A DNA stretch of 64,000 bases, from NCBI GenBank assembly GCA_025060455.1, contig JANXBY010000066.1, forward strand, positions 1 to 64,000, given 5' to 3'. Positions 9,075-19,904 of this stretch are shown here, one piece after another. Under the pieces are notes generated by a model. It was not told the origin of the DNA. It was given only the letters and a program-made list of their open reading frames with translations, and made no database searches. Numbering within the stretch: position 1 is the first letter of the stretch; each line of letters begins with the position of its first letter. The stretch comes from Armatimonadota bacterium. GTDB taxonomy: Bacteria > Sysuimicrobiota > Sysuimicrobiia > Sysuimicrobiales > Sysuimicrobiaceae. The position numbers and the translations under genes are program-made.

Positions 9075-9829
9075 GGGCCTGGCGGTCGCGCGGGGAGGGT
9101 GGCATTTGGATCCCACCGTGCTGCAGGTCGGAAGCGTGCGGGTCACCGGGCACGGTGTGGTGTTGCTGTTGGCCTTCGCGGTAGGGCTGTGGCACTTCGT
9201 GCGAGGTGGCCGGCGAGCTGAGCTTGCCCCCCAGGACGCCCTGGACCTGGGCCTGTACCTCCTGGTCGCGGGTCTTGTGGGCGCGCGGTTGGGGCACGTG
9301 TTGGCGCATGCGGGCGCGTACGCGCACGACCCGCAGCGGGTATTTTGGGTCTGGCAGGACGGCGGGCTGGCCTTTTACGGAGGCGTGGCCGGCTGTGCGG
9401 TGGCGTGCCGGTGGCTGCGTCCGCGGGACTGGGCCGCCGTGTTGGATCACGCGGCGCCGGCTGCGGCGGTAGCGTACGCGGTCGGGGCTGTGGGAACCCT
9501 GTGGACCGGGCTGTTCTTGGGGAAGCCCACGGACGTGCCGTGGGCCGTGGATGCAGCCGGCACCCTGCGCCACCCGGTGGGCGCCTACCTGGCGTTGGCG
9601 TCCGTGGCCGCGTACCGCCTGTTGGAGCCCGCGGCTTCCCGCGAGCACCCACCGGGCCAGGTGGCCCTCACTTACCTTCTTCTTCAGTCCACCGCCCGTG
9701 CCGCCTCGGACGTGTTCGTGGACCCGCAGACCACCTCCCCTGTGCTCGGGCCGTTCACTGCCGGTCAGCTCAGCGCCGCAGCGGTCGCGTTGGGCTCGGC
9801 CTTGGGCCTTTGGGCCTCGGCAAAGGGCC

Positions 9830-11343
<1,514 letters not shown>

Positions 11344-11357
11344 CGGGGGAGCGGGGA

Positions 11358-13031
11358 TCAGCGGTCTTCCGGCAGCTCGGGACGCACGCGCAGGGTGCGC
11401 TCCGCGCGGTAGGTGACGCGGCCCGGCGCAGCGCCCGCCAGCTTGCGCACCCACCGGCGCTCCGTGCAGTCCACGTCCACCGAGGTGGCGGTGCGCGCCG
11501 CGCTGTAGTACGCGGCCACCGCCGCCACCCGCTCCAGGGTCTGCTCGGACGGGGCCCGGCCTGCGGTCTTCAGCACCACGTGGGCTCCGGGGATCCCCCG
11601 GGCGTGGAACCACAGGTCTTGAGGGCCGGCCATCTCGAAGGTCACCCGCTCGTTTTCCCGGTTGGACCGACCCACGAGCACCGTAAAGCCGTCCACGGTG
11701 AAAGTGCGGGGGCCTGCTCGGGCCGGGGGTGCCCTGCGGGGCCGGCTACCCGCGAGCTCCGCCTCCACCTCGTCCAGCTCCTCGTGGGTCCGGGCGCACT
11801 CCGCCTGCACCTGCAGGTCCTCCAGGGCTTGTAGCTCCTGCTGCAGGGAGCGCAGCCGTTGGGGCAGGGTCTGGGAGGCGGCCTGCAGCTTGCGCGCCCG
11901 TCGGAACAACTCCTGCGCCTTCTCCACCGGTCCGCGCGCCGGGTCCAGGGGGATCTCCACCGTCTCGCCTTGGTAGCCCGCAAGCCGCGCGGAGGGCACG
12001 CCGCGCGGCACCTGGTGCGCGTAGGCCAATAGTAGCGTACCCCACTCCCGCAGGCGATCCGCCTGGCCGGCTTCTGCGAGCTCCGCCTGCACCTGCTCGA
12101 CCGCCGTACTCTTGCGCTGCAGCATCGCCCGGATGCGTCCCAGCAGCGCCTGGCGCCGGGCTTCCAGGCGTGCGGCCTCAGACCGCGGGCCGGCTACCCG
12201 CTCCACCGCCTCGCTCATGGAAGCCGGCGCTGCGGGCAGGTGCTGGAGGCAGGCGTAGGGGAACGGGGCGAACGCCACCGGTGCCTGCTCCGGCCCGTAT
12301 ACGCGAGGGTCGAACCGCCCGGCGACCACCCGCTCCTGGAGCTCGTCCAGCAGCCGCGCGAGGGCTTCCGCGCGTTCCGGCTCGCACCGGCTAGCCTCCG
12401 GGTCTCCGGTGCGCCCGGCGAGCTCGTACGCTAGCAGCGGGCCCACACCGGCCACGCAGCCCAAGAGGCCCTTCCACACGGGCTGCGCCGCCCGCTGCAG
12501 GCAGTTCAGAAGGTCGCCCGCGCCGGCCTCTCCCGGCTTGGGCCTGGGGTCGGCGGGTGGCGGCTGGTATGGGCTCCCTGGCGCGAGGGGGCGTAGGCGC
12601 GACCGGGCTGCCGCCGCGGGCCGCGCCAGACCCACCACCCGTCCGTCGTGCACCAGGAGCAGGTTGGCGTGCTTGGGGATGGGCTCCGCCACGAGCCGGT
12701 AAGCACCGTCGGCGGCCTGCAGGTGGAGCTCCAGCACCCGCTCGAAGGGCGGCTGGTGCACGTCCACCAACCGTGCGCCCACTAGCCGCGCGCGCAACAG
12801 GTCCACCACAGGGCTGGGGGACGGGTGAGGGGGACGGTGGCGGACGAAGTGGACCCGGGCCCATGTGGGGTCCGCGCTGAGCAAAAGCACCCCTCGGTCG
12901 GTGTGCAGGACCACCTCGTGGGCTTCCCCCGGATCCACCCTCAGCACGCGGAGAGGAAGCCGCCGACAGATCTCCTGGGCGACGGCGGCCAGGACCACGC
13001 TGTCAAAGGTGGGCGGAGGGGCGGGTGGCAT
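11358..13031 (-). CDS. rqcH: NFACT-family protein (RqcH/FbpA-like, ribosome quality control)
   Basis: C-terminal VLVGRSNRENERVTFEMAGPQDLWFHARGIPGAHVVLK (NFACT-R); NFACT-N and coiled coil upstream. Confidence 0.88.
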   Translation of the reverse strand: MPPAPPPTFDSVVLAAVAQEICRRLPLRVLRVDPGEAHEVVLHTDRGVLLLSADPTWARVHFVRHRPPHPSPSPVVDLLRARLVGARLVDVHQPPFERVLELHLQAADGAYRLVAEPIPKHANLLLVHDGRVVGLARPAAAARSRLRPLAPGSPYQPPPADPRPKPGEAGAGDLLNCLQRAAQPVWKGLLGCVAGVGPLLAYELAGRTGDPEASRCEPERAEALARLLDELQERVVAGRFDPRVYGPEQAPVAFAPFPYACLQHLPAAPASMSEAVERVAGPRSEAARLEARRQALLGRIRAMLQRKSTAVEQVQAELAEAGQADRLREWGTLLLAYAHQVPRGVPSARLAGYQGETVEIPLDPARGPVEKAQELFRRARKLQAASQTLPQRLRSLQQELQALEDLQVQAECARTHEELDEVEAELAGSRPRRAPPARAGPRTFTVDGFTVLVGRSNRENERVTFEMAGPQDLWFHARGIPGAHVVLKTAGRAPSEQTLERVAAVAAYYSAARTATSVDVDCTERRWVRKLAGAAPGRVTYRAERTLRVRPELPEDR

Positions 13032-13076
13032 CCGGGGCTTATCATACTAGTGCCGGTGCCGGCGCAGGGAGGAATC

Positions 13077-13955
13077 GTGGTCCGCAGCATGACGGGGTAC
13101 GGGGCCGCGGACGGGCAGCGGTGGCAGGTGGAGGTGAGATCCACGAACCACCGCTTCCTGGAGGTGGTGGTGCGGTTGCCGCGGGAGCTCGGCGCGCTGG
13201 AGGAACGCGTGCGGGCCGCGGTGGCGCAGCGGGTCCGGCGCGGCCGCGTGGAGGTGCTGGTGCGGGACGAAGGCGGGTCCCGGTGCCGCGAGGCGGTGGT
13301 GGACACCGAGCTGGCCCGGCGCTACGCACAGGCCCTGGACCGGCTGCGGCAGGAGCTGGGGCTGGAAGAACCGGTGAGCCTGCAGTCCCTGCTGTCCCTG
13401 CCGGAGGTGGTGCGGCTGGAGGAGGTGCGCGCGGACGCGGAGGCGGTGTGGGGGGACCTGAGGCCTGTGCTGGACCAGGCGCTGGAGGGCTTGGTGACGA
13501 TGCGGACCGCCGAGGGGCAGCGCCTGGCTGAGGACCTGCGGAGGCGGTTGGTGCGGCTGGAGGCGTGGGTGGACCAGGTGGCCCGACGGGCGGAGGAACT
13601 ACCGGCAGCGTACGGGGAGCGCCTGCGGCAGCGGGTGGCCGAGCTGCTGCGGGGGCTCCACCCGGACTATGCGCCCGACGAGGGTCGGCTGGCCATGGAG
13701 GTGGCCGCGTACGCGGACCGCTGCGACGTGCGGGAGGAGCTGGTGAGGCTGCGCAGCCACCTGCAGGAGGCCCGTACGCTGCTGGACGCAGACCAGGGAG
13801 CGGTAGGGCGGAAGCTGGAGTTCCTCCTGCAGGAGATGCAGCGGGAGGTGAACACCCTGGGGTCCAAGGCCGCGGACCTGGAGGTGAGCCGGGCGGTGGT
13901 GGAGATGAAGTCGGAGCTGGAGGCGATTCGGGAGCAGGTGCAGAACCTGGAGTGA
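13077..13955 (+). CDS. yicC: YicC/YloC-family endoribonuclease
   Basis: [10 protein letters not shown]...[14 protein letters not shown]-terminus; [17 protein letters not shown]...[19 protein letters not shown]-terminus. Confidence 0.94.
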   Translation: MVRSMTGYGAADGQRWQVEVRSTNHRFLEVVVRLPRELGALEERVRAAVAQRVRRGRVEVLVRDEGGSRCREAVVDTELARRYAQALDRLRQELGLEEPVSLQSLLSLPEVVRLEEVRADAEAVWGDLRPVLDQALEGLVTMRTAEGQRLAEDLRRRLVRLEAWVDQVARRAEELPAAYGERLRQRVAELLRGLHPDYAPDEGRLAMEVAAYADRCDVREELVRLRSHLQEARTLLDADQGAVGRKLEFLLQEMQREVNTLGSKAADLEVSRAVVEMKSELEAIREQVQNLE

Positions 13956-13959
13956 GGCC

Positions 13960-14229
13960 GTGGAGCTCAAGCTCATCCACATCGGGTTCGGCAACGTGGT
14001 GGCCGCGCACCGGATCGTGGCCATCGTGAGCCCCGACAGCGCGCCGATCAAGCGGATCATCCAGGAGGCGCGGGAGAACGGGTCGCTCATCGATGCCACG
14101 TACGGCCGGCGCACGCGGGCGGTGGTGATCACCGACAGCGGCCACGTGGTCCTCTCCGCGGTGCAACCCGAGACCGTGGCGCACCGCTTCCTGTCCCGGG
14201 AGCCGGCGGAGGAGGCGGAGGAGGCGTAG
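13960..14229 (+). CDS. remA: RemA/DUF370 DNA-binding regulator
   Basis: [72 protein letters not shown]. Confidence 0.93.
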   Translation: MELKLIHIGFGNVVAAHRIVAIVSPDSAPIKRIIQEARENGSLIDATYGRRTRAVVITDSGHVVLSAVQPETVAHRFLSREPAEEAEEA

Positions 14230-14246
14230 CGGTCCCGGAGGCGCGG

Positions 14247-14777
14247 GTGATCGTCACCGTCAGCGGGCTGATCGCCAGCGGCAAGACCACGCAGGCCAGG
14301 GCCCTGGCCGCGCGGCTGGGGCTGCGGTACCTGTCCGCGGGCGAGGTCATGCGCCGGTGGGCTCAGGAGCGGGGCGTGAACCTCCTGCGGTTTTCGGAGA
14401 TGGCCGAGCAGGACCACACCATCGACCGAGAGCTGGACCGGCTGCAGGTGGAGATGGCGCGGGAGGGCCACGCGGTGGTGGACTCCCGGCTGAGCGGCTG
14501 GTTCGTGCCCGCCACCATGAAGGTGTGGCTGCGGGCGCCGTTGGAGGTGCGGGCGCAGCGGGTGGCCGAGCGGGAGGGCGTGGAGTTCCACGTGGCCCTG
14601 GAGGCGCTGCAGCGGCGGGAGGCCAGCGAACGGCGCCGTTACAGGGCCATCTACGGAATCGACCTGGACGACCTGTCGCCCTACCACGTGGTGGTGGACA
14701 CGCACCGGTGGGAGCGGGACGACGTCACGCAGGCCCTGGTGGACCTGGCGCGGGCGCTGATGGAGCGGGAGAGGTGA
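14247..14777 (+). CDS. cmk: Archaeal-type cytidylate kinase-like P-loop kinase
   Basis: VSGLIASGKTTQARALA Walker A; SAGEVMRRWAQERG; SRLSGWFVP...KVWLRAPLEVRAQRVAEREG; RRYRAIYGIDLDDLSPYHVVVDT. Confidence 0.8.
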   Translation: MIVTVSGLIASGKTTQARALAARLGLRYLSAGEVMRRWAQERGVNLLRFSEMAEQDHTIDRELDRLQVEMAREGHAVVDSRLSGWFVPATMKVWLRAPLEVRAQRVAEREGVEFHVALEALQRREASERRRYRAIYGIDLDDLSPYHVVVDTHRWERDDVTQALVDLARALMERER

Positions 14778-15328
14778 CGGGCCGCACGGTGGTGGTGGGG
14801 GTGTGTGGCGGTGTGGCCGCGTTCAAGGCCGCGGCCCTCGTGAGCGCCCTGCGCCGCGAGGGGGCGGCGGTGTGGGTGGCGGTGACGCGGTCGGGCAGGC
14901 GGTTCGTGGGCGAGGCCACCTTCCGGGCCCTTTCGCACAACCCCGTGCTGGTGGACCTGTGGGACCCGCACGGACCGGACCCGGAGCCTCACGTCGCCCT
15001 GGGCGAGCGCGCGGACCTGGTGGTAGTGGCGCCGGCGACCGCCCACACCCTCGCAAAGCTGGCCGCAGGTCTGGCAGACGACCCCGTGTGCGCGGTGGTC
15101 CTGAGTACCCGGGCGCCGGTCCTACTGGCGCCGGCCATGGCGGAGAGCATGTGGCTGCACCCCGCCACGCGCCGCAACGTGCAGGCCCTGCGAGAGATGG
15201 GCTACCGGTTCGTAGGGCCCACGTACGGCCGCCTGGCCTCGGGTCAGGAGGGGTGGGGCAGGATGGCAGAGCCGGAAGAGATCCTGAAGGCCGCGAGGGA
15301 GCTGCTGCAGCCGCTCCCGCACGGCTGA
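14774..15328 (+). CDS. coaC: Flavoprotein, phosphopantothenoylcysteine decarboxylase (CoaC domain only)
   Basis: VVVGVCGGVAAFKAA, PATAHTLAKLAAGLADD, LAPAMAESMWLHPATRRNV; ends before any CoaB domain. Confidence 0.85.
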   Translation: MTGRTVVVGVCGGVAAFKAAALVSALRREGAAVWVAVTRSGRRFVGEATFRALSHNPVLVDLWDPHGPDPEPHVALGERADLVVVAPATAHTLAKLAAGLADDPVCAVVLSTRAPVLLAPAMAESMWLHPATRRNVQALREMGYRFVGPTYGRLASGQEGWGRMAEPEEILKAARELLQPLPHG

Positions 15329-15358
15329 GCGGCCTCGCGGTCCGACGGTAAGCGCCCC

Positions 15359-17737
15359 GTGTACGCGCTGGTCCTGCCGGATGTGCCCGGGCCGTTTCGG
15401 GCACCGCTGCACTACTCCGTCCCCGCGGAGCTGGAGCCCGTGGCCGTGGGCTTCCGGGTGCTGGTGCCCCTCGGAGGCCGCAAGGTCCCCGGGTTCGTGG
15501 TGGGTTTTGACCCGCAAGCTCCCGTAGATCACGTGCTGCCGGTTGACAGGGTTCTGTCCCGAACCCCGCTGTTTGACGGGGAGACGTGGGAGCTGGCGCG
15601 GTGGGTGGCAGAACGCTACCTGTGCCAGCTGCGGGAAGCGCTCAGGGCCGCCTTTCCGTCGGACGCCGTGTCCCGGGCGGTGCGCGTACTGCGGCTGGTG
15701 CGGGACCCCCGGGAGCAGGCCGCACAGGACCCCGCGGTGGTGGCGGTGGTGGAGCGGCTACGCGCAGGCCCCGTGCCGGAGCGGGAGCTGGTGAGCAGTG
15801 CAGAGGCCAGGCGGGCCGTGGAGCGGCTGAAGCGCGCGGGCTGTGTGGAGGCCGACGTAGAGGTCCTCCCTCCTGCGGTACGGCCGGCCCGCGGGGCGGT
15901 GGTGAGCCTGGCGGTGCCGCCGGAGCGGGCGTGGGAGCTGGTGCGGCGGTGGAGGCGGCGGGCTCCCAAAAAGGCCGCGGCGGTGGAGCGGCTGTTGCAG
16001 GCCGGGGAAGTGGCCAGATCAGACCTTTCGCGGGCGGTGGGGCAGGCGGCGGTGAAGGGGCTGGTGCAGGAGGGGGTGCTGGCAGAACGGGTGGTGGAGG
16101 TGGTGCGCGACCCCCTGCGGCATGCCCTCCGAGAGGCAGGCCCTGCCCCGCAGCCCACCGCGGAGCAGCAGGAGGCCTCCCGGGCCGTGCTGCAGGCCCT
16201 CGCAAACCGCGAGCACCGGGTGTTCCTGCTCCACGGGGTCACGGGCAGCGGCAAGACGGAGGTGTACCTGCGGTGCGCGGCGGAGGCGGTGGCCCGGGGA
16301 GGCCAGGTACTGGTGCTGGTCCCCGAGGTGGTACTGGCGCCGCAGACGGTGGCACGGTTCTTGGGCCGCTTCGGCGACCGCGTGGCGGTGCTCCACAGCC
16401 ACCTCGGCGCGGGCGAGCGGTTCGACACCTGGCGGCGGCTGCGGGCGGGCCAGTTCGACGTGGTGGTGGGGACGCGGTCGGCAGCGTTCGCGCCCCTCCA
16501 GCGCCTGAGCCTGGTGGTGGTGGACGAGGAGCACGAGCCGGCGTACAAGCAGCCGCACGCGCCCCGCTACCACGCCCGGGAGGTGGCGGTGGAGCGGGCC
16601 CGCAGGGCAGGTGCACCGGTGATCCTTGGGAGCGCCACCCCGGCGGTGGAGTCCCTGTGGAAGGCGTGGTGCGGCCCGTGGGAGTACCTGCAACTTCCCC
16701 GCCGGGTGCTGGACCGGCCGCTGCCGGAGGTGCAGGTGGTGGACATGCGCGCCGAGCACCGGCGGGCGGTGTTCGCGCGGCCCCTGGTGGAGGCACTGCG
16801 CGCGCACCTCAGCCGCGGCGACCAGGTGCTGCTCTTCGTGAACCGCCGGGGCTACGCCGCGTGCCTGGTGTGCCGCGAGTGCGGGTTCGTGCCTCGCTGC
16901 CGCCGGTGCGCGGTGTCCCTCACCTTCCACCTGACCAGCCGGACCGTACGGTGCCACTACTGCGGCCAGGTGCTCCAGGCTCCCAGCACCTGTCATTCCT
17001 GCGGCGGGGTGGACCTGCGGCCGTACGGCCCCGGAACCCAGCGGGTGGAGGAGGCGGTGCGGGCGCTGTTCCCCGGGGTTACGGTGGCGCGCGCGGACCG
17101 GGACACGCTGTCCCGCCGCGGAGCGCACGACAGGCTGGTGGAAGCACTTCGGACGGGCGAGGTCCGGGTGGTGGTGGGGACCCAGGTGGTGGCCAAGGGG
17201 CTGGACCTCCCACAGGTCGGGCTGGTTGGGGTGGTGGCCGCGGACGTGGCGCTCTCGTTGCCGGACTTCCGGGCCGGGGAGCGGACGCTGCAGCAGCTGG
17301 TGCAGGTGGCGGGTCGTGCGGGGCGCGGGGATCGCCCAGGGCGCGTGGTGGTGCAGACGTACCAGCCGGACCACCCGGCGGTACGCGCGGCGGCGAGGCA
17401 CGACGTCCTGGGTTTTTACGAGCGGGAGTGGGAGGACCGCCGCGCGCTGGGCTACCCTCCCTTCGCAAGCCTGGTGCACGTGGTCCTGGCCTCCCGCAGC
17501 GAGCCCGCGGCCGCGGAGGCCAGCCGTGTTCTGGCGGACCGCCTCAAGGGCGCGGAGGTGCTGGGGCCGTCGCCCGCGCCCCTGAGCCCACTGCGGGGCT
17601 GGTTCCGGTGGCGGCTGGTGGTGCGCGCAGGCGACGAACGGGCTGCCCTAGAGGCGGTGGGGGACGCCTTGGACGGCTGGCGCCGGCCCCCGCAGGTGCG
17701 GGTGGTAGTGGACGTGGATCCCATGGAGATGATGTAG
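15359..17737 (+). CDS. priA: Primosomal replication protein N' / helicase
   Basis: GVTGSGKTEVYL, DEEHEPAYKQ, CLVCRECGFVPRCRRCAVSLTFH...CHYCG zinc clusters. Confidence 0.96.
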   Translation: MYALVLPDVPGPFRAPLHYSVPAELEPVAVGFRVLVPLGGRKVPGFVVGFDPQAPVDHVLPVDRVLSRTPLFDGETWELARWVAERYLCQLREALRAAFPSDAVSRAVRVLRLVRDPREQAAQDPAVVAVVERLRAGPVPERELVSSAEARRAVERLKRAGCVEADVEVLPPAVRPARGAVVSLAVPPERAWELVRRWRRRAPKKAAAVERLLQAGEVARSDLSRAVGQAAVKGLVQEGVLAERVVEVVRDPLRHALREAGPAPQPTAEQQEASRAVLQALANREHRVFLLHGVTGSGKTEVYLRCAAEAVARGGQVLVLVPEVVLAPQTVARFLGRFGDRVAVLHSHLGAGERFDTWRRLRAGQFDVVVGTRSAAFAPLQRLSLVVVDEEHEPAYKQPHAPRYHAREVAVERARRAGAPVILGSATPAVESLWKAWCGPWEYLQLPRRVLDRPLPEVQVVDMRAEHRRAVFARPLVEALRAHLSRGDQVLLFVNRRGYAACLVCRECGFVPRCRRCAVSLTFHLTSRTVRCHYCGQVLQAPSTCHSCGGVDLRPYGPGTQRVEEAVRALFPGVTVARADRDTLSRRGAHDRLVEALRTGEVRVVVGTQVVAKGLDLPQVGLVGVVAADVALSLPDFRAGERTLQQLVQVAGRAGRGDRPGRVVVQTYQPDHPAVRAAARHDVLGFYEREWEDRRALGYPPFASLVHVVLASRSEPAAAEASRVLADRLKGAEVLGPSPAPLSPLRGWFRWRLVVRAGDERAALEAVGDALDGWRRPPQVRVVVDVDPMEMM

Positions 17738-17751
17738 ACTCGCCTCAGGAA

Positions 17752-18240
17752 ATGCGGATCCTCACCCTGGACGGACCCGGAGGCGCCATCCTGCGCAAGC
17801 GGGCGCGGCCCGTGGGCCGCGTCACAGAGGAGGTGGTGCGCCTCATGGACCAGATGGTGGAGGTGATGCGGCAGGCTCCGGGCGTGGGCCTGGCCGCACC
17901 GCAGGTGGGGCGCAGCCTGCGGGTGATCGTGGTGGAGTACGACGGCCAGCTGTACCAGCTGGCGGACCCGGAGATCACCCACCGGGAGGGCTCCGAGCTG
18001 GGTCAAGAGGGCTGTCTTTCCCTGCCGGGGATCCTGTGCGACATCTGGCGCAGCACCCGGGTGGTGGTGCGGGGGAAGAACCGCAGGGGGCGCACGGTCA
18101 CGGTGCAGGCGGAGGGGTGGATGGCGCGCATCTTCCAGCACGAGGTCGACCACCTGGACGGCATCCTGATCACCGACCGGGTGGAAAGCCCGGCCCACAT
18201 CCACTACACCGACCGCGAGAGGGTGGGCGAGGCAGTCTAG
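17752..18240 (+). CDS. def: Peptide deformylase
   Basis: GVGLAAPQVG, EGCLSLPG, QHEVDHLDG. Confidence 0.97.
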   Translation: MRILTLDGPGGAILRKRARPVGRVTEEVVRLMDQMVEVMRQAPGVGLAAPQVGRSLRVIVVEYDGQLYQLADPEITHREGSELGQEGCLSLPGILCDIWRSTRVVVRGKNRRGRTVTVQAEGWMARIFQHEVDHLDGILITDRVESPAHIHYTDRERVGEAV

Positions 18241-18247
18241 GGGCCGC

Positions 18248-19162
18248 ATGCGGGTGCTGTTCTGCGGCACGCCCCGCTTCGCGGTCCCGTCCCTGGAGGC
18301 GGTGGCGCGTGCTCACCAGGTGGTGGCGGTGGTGACGCAGCCCGACCGGCCCGCGGGCCGCGGCCTCCGGCTCGTCTCTCCTCCCGTGGCGGTACGGGCC
18401 CGCGAGCTGGGGCTTCCTGTACTGCAGCCGGAGCGCCTGCGGGACGTGCGCGGCGCGCTGGAGGACGCCTGCCCGGAGGTGGGCGTGGTGGTCGCCTATG
18501 GCCGGATCCTCCCCGGGTGGCTTCTGCAGCTGCCGCCCCGGGGCTTCGTTAACCTCCACCCCTCCCTGCTCCCCAGGCACCGGGGCGCCTCCCCCGTCCA
18601 GGCGGCCATCCGGAGCGGAGACCCCACCACCGGGGTGTCGGTGATCCGGGTGACGGAAGAGCTGGACGCAGGCGACGTCCTGGCCCAGAAGGAGGTGCCC
18701 ATCTACCCGGACGACACCGCGGGCACGCTCGAGTCCCGGCTCGCGGAGGAAGGCGCTCGCCTCCTCGTGGGGGTCCTGGACGCCATGGAACGGGGCGACC
18801 TACGGCCGACCCCCCAAGACCCTGCGCGCGCCACCTACTGCGGCAAGCTGTCCAAAGAGGCAGGCCAAATTTCGTGGGAGTGGCCCGCAGAGCTGGTGGA
18901 GCGGCACGTGCGAGCCATGGACCCCTGGCCGGCCGCCTACACCCTGCACCAGGGGCGGGCGCTGAAGGTCTGGCGGGTGCGTCTTACAGACGGAGACGGC
19001 GCGCCCGGGGAGGTCCTTCGGCTGACCCCTCAGGGCTTCGTGGTGGCCACCGGCCGGGGTGCGGTGGAGGTGCTAGAGGTGCAGCCTGCCTCGGGCCGCA
19101 GGATGACGGCCGCCGAGTATGCGCGGGGCTACCGGCTCAAAGCCGGGGATCGGCTGGGCTGA
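18248..19162 (+). CDS. fmt: Methionyl-tRNA formyltransferase
   Basis: MRVLFCGTPRFAVPSLEAV, NLHPSLLPRHRGASPVQAAI, TGVSVIRVTEELDAGDVL. Confidence 0.96.
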   Translation: MRVLFCGTPRFAVPSLEAVARAHQVVAVVTQPDRPAGRGLRLVSPPVAVRARELGLPVLQPERLRDVRGALEDACPEVGVVVAYGRILPGWLLQLPPRGFVNLHPSLLPRHRGASPVQAAIRSGDPTTGVSVIRVTEELDAGDVLAQKEVPIYPDDTAGTLESRLAEEGARLLVGVLDAMERGDLRPTPQDPARATYCGKLSKEAGQISWEWPAELVERHVRAMDPWPAAYTLHQGRALKVWRVRLTDGDGAPGEVLRLTPQGFVVATGRGAVEVLEVQPASGRRMTAAEYARGYRLKAGDRLG

Positions 19163-19211
19163 AAGGGAATTCCGGACGTGGGTCCGTTATAATGGGTCAG
19201 GAGGTGGTGCG

Positions 19212-19904
19212 ATGCTGTTCTTCGGCGGTCCGCTGTTCTGGCTGGCGGTGGCGGCCTTCGGGTTCGCCCTGTGGGCGCAGTTCAAGGTGATGAGCGCCTT
19301 CCAGCGTTACAGCCGGGTTCCGGCGGGCGTGGGGCTGACGGGGGCGCAGGTGGCCGAGCGCATCCTGCACGTCGCGGGGCTGTACGACGTGCGGGTGGAG
19401 CCGGTCCGGGGCATGCTGTCGGACCACTACGACCCGCGGCACCGGGTGTTGAGGCTGTCCCCGGAGGTGTACGGCACGCCGTCGGTGGCGGCCCTGGGGG
19501 TGGCGGCACACGAGGCAGGCCACGCCCTGCAGCACCGGGAGAACTACGCGCCTTTGGCCCTGCGCAACGCCATCGTACCCGTGGCGGGGATCGGGTCGCA
19601 GCTGGGAATCTGGCTGTTCGTGATCGGGATGTTCCTGGGCCAGGCGGGCGGCTGGCTGATGGACGTGGGCATCCTGCTGTTCCTGGGCGTGGTGGCTTTC
19701 ACCCTGGTGACCCTGCCGGTGGAGTTCGACGCTAGCCGCAGGGCGGTGGCGGCACTCCAGGCGCACGGGCTGGTGACCCCGAGGGAGCTGGACGGGGTCA
19801 AGGCGGTGTTGGGTGCGGCGGCCCTGACCTACGTGGCGGCCGCGGCCAGCGCCATCGTGGAGCTGTTGCGGCTGGTGGCCATCCGCAACATGTCCCGCGA
19901 GTGA
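19212..19904 (+). CDS. Zinc metallopeptidase, YugP/Zn_peptidase_2 family, membrane
   Basis: VAAHEAGHALQHRENYAPLALRNAIVPVA HExxH-type motif; TM segments. Confidence 0.88.
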   Translation: MLFFGGPLFWLAVAAFGFALWAQFKVMSAFQRYSRVPAGVGLTGAQVAERILHVAGLYDVRVEPVRGMLSDHYDPRHRVLRLSPEVYGTPSVAALGVAAHEAGHALQHRENYAPLALRNAIVPVAGIGSQLGIWLFVIGMFLGQAGGWLMDVGILLFLGVVAFTLVTLPVEFDASRRAVAALQAHGLVTPRELDGVKAVLGAAALTYVAAAASAIVELLRLVAIRNMSRE

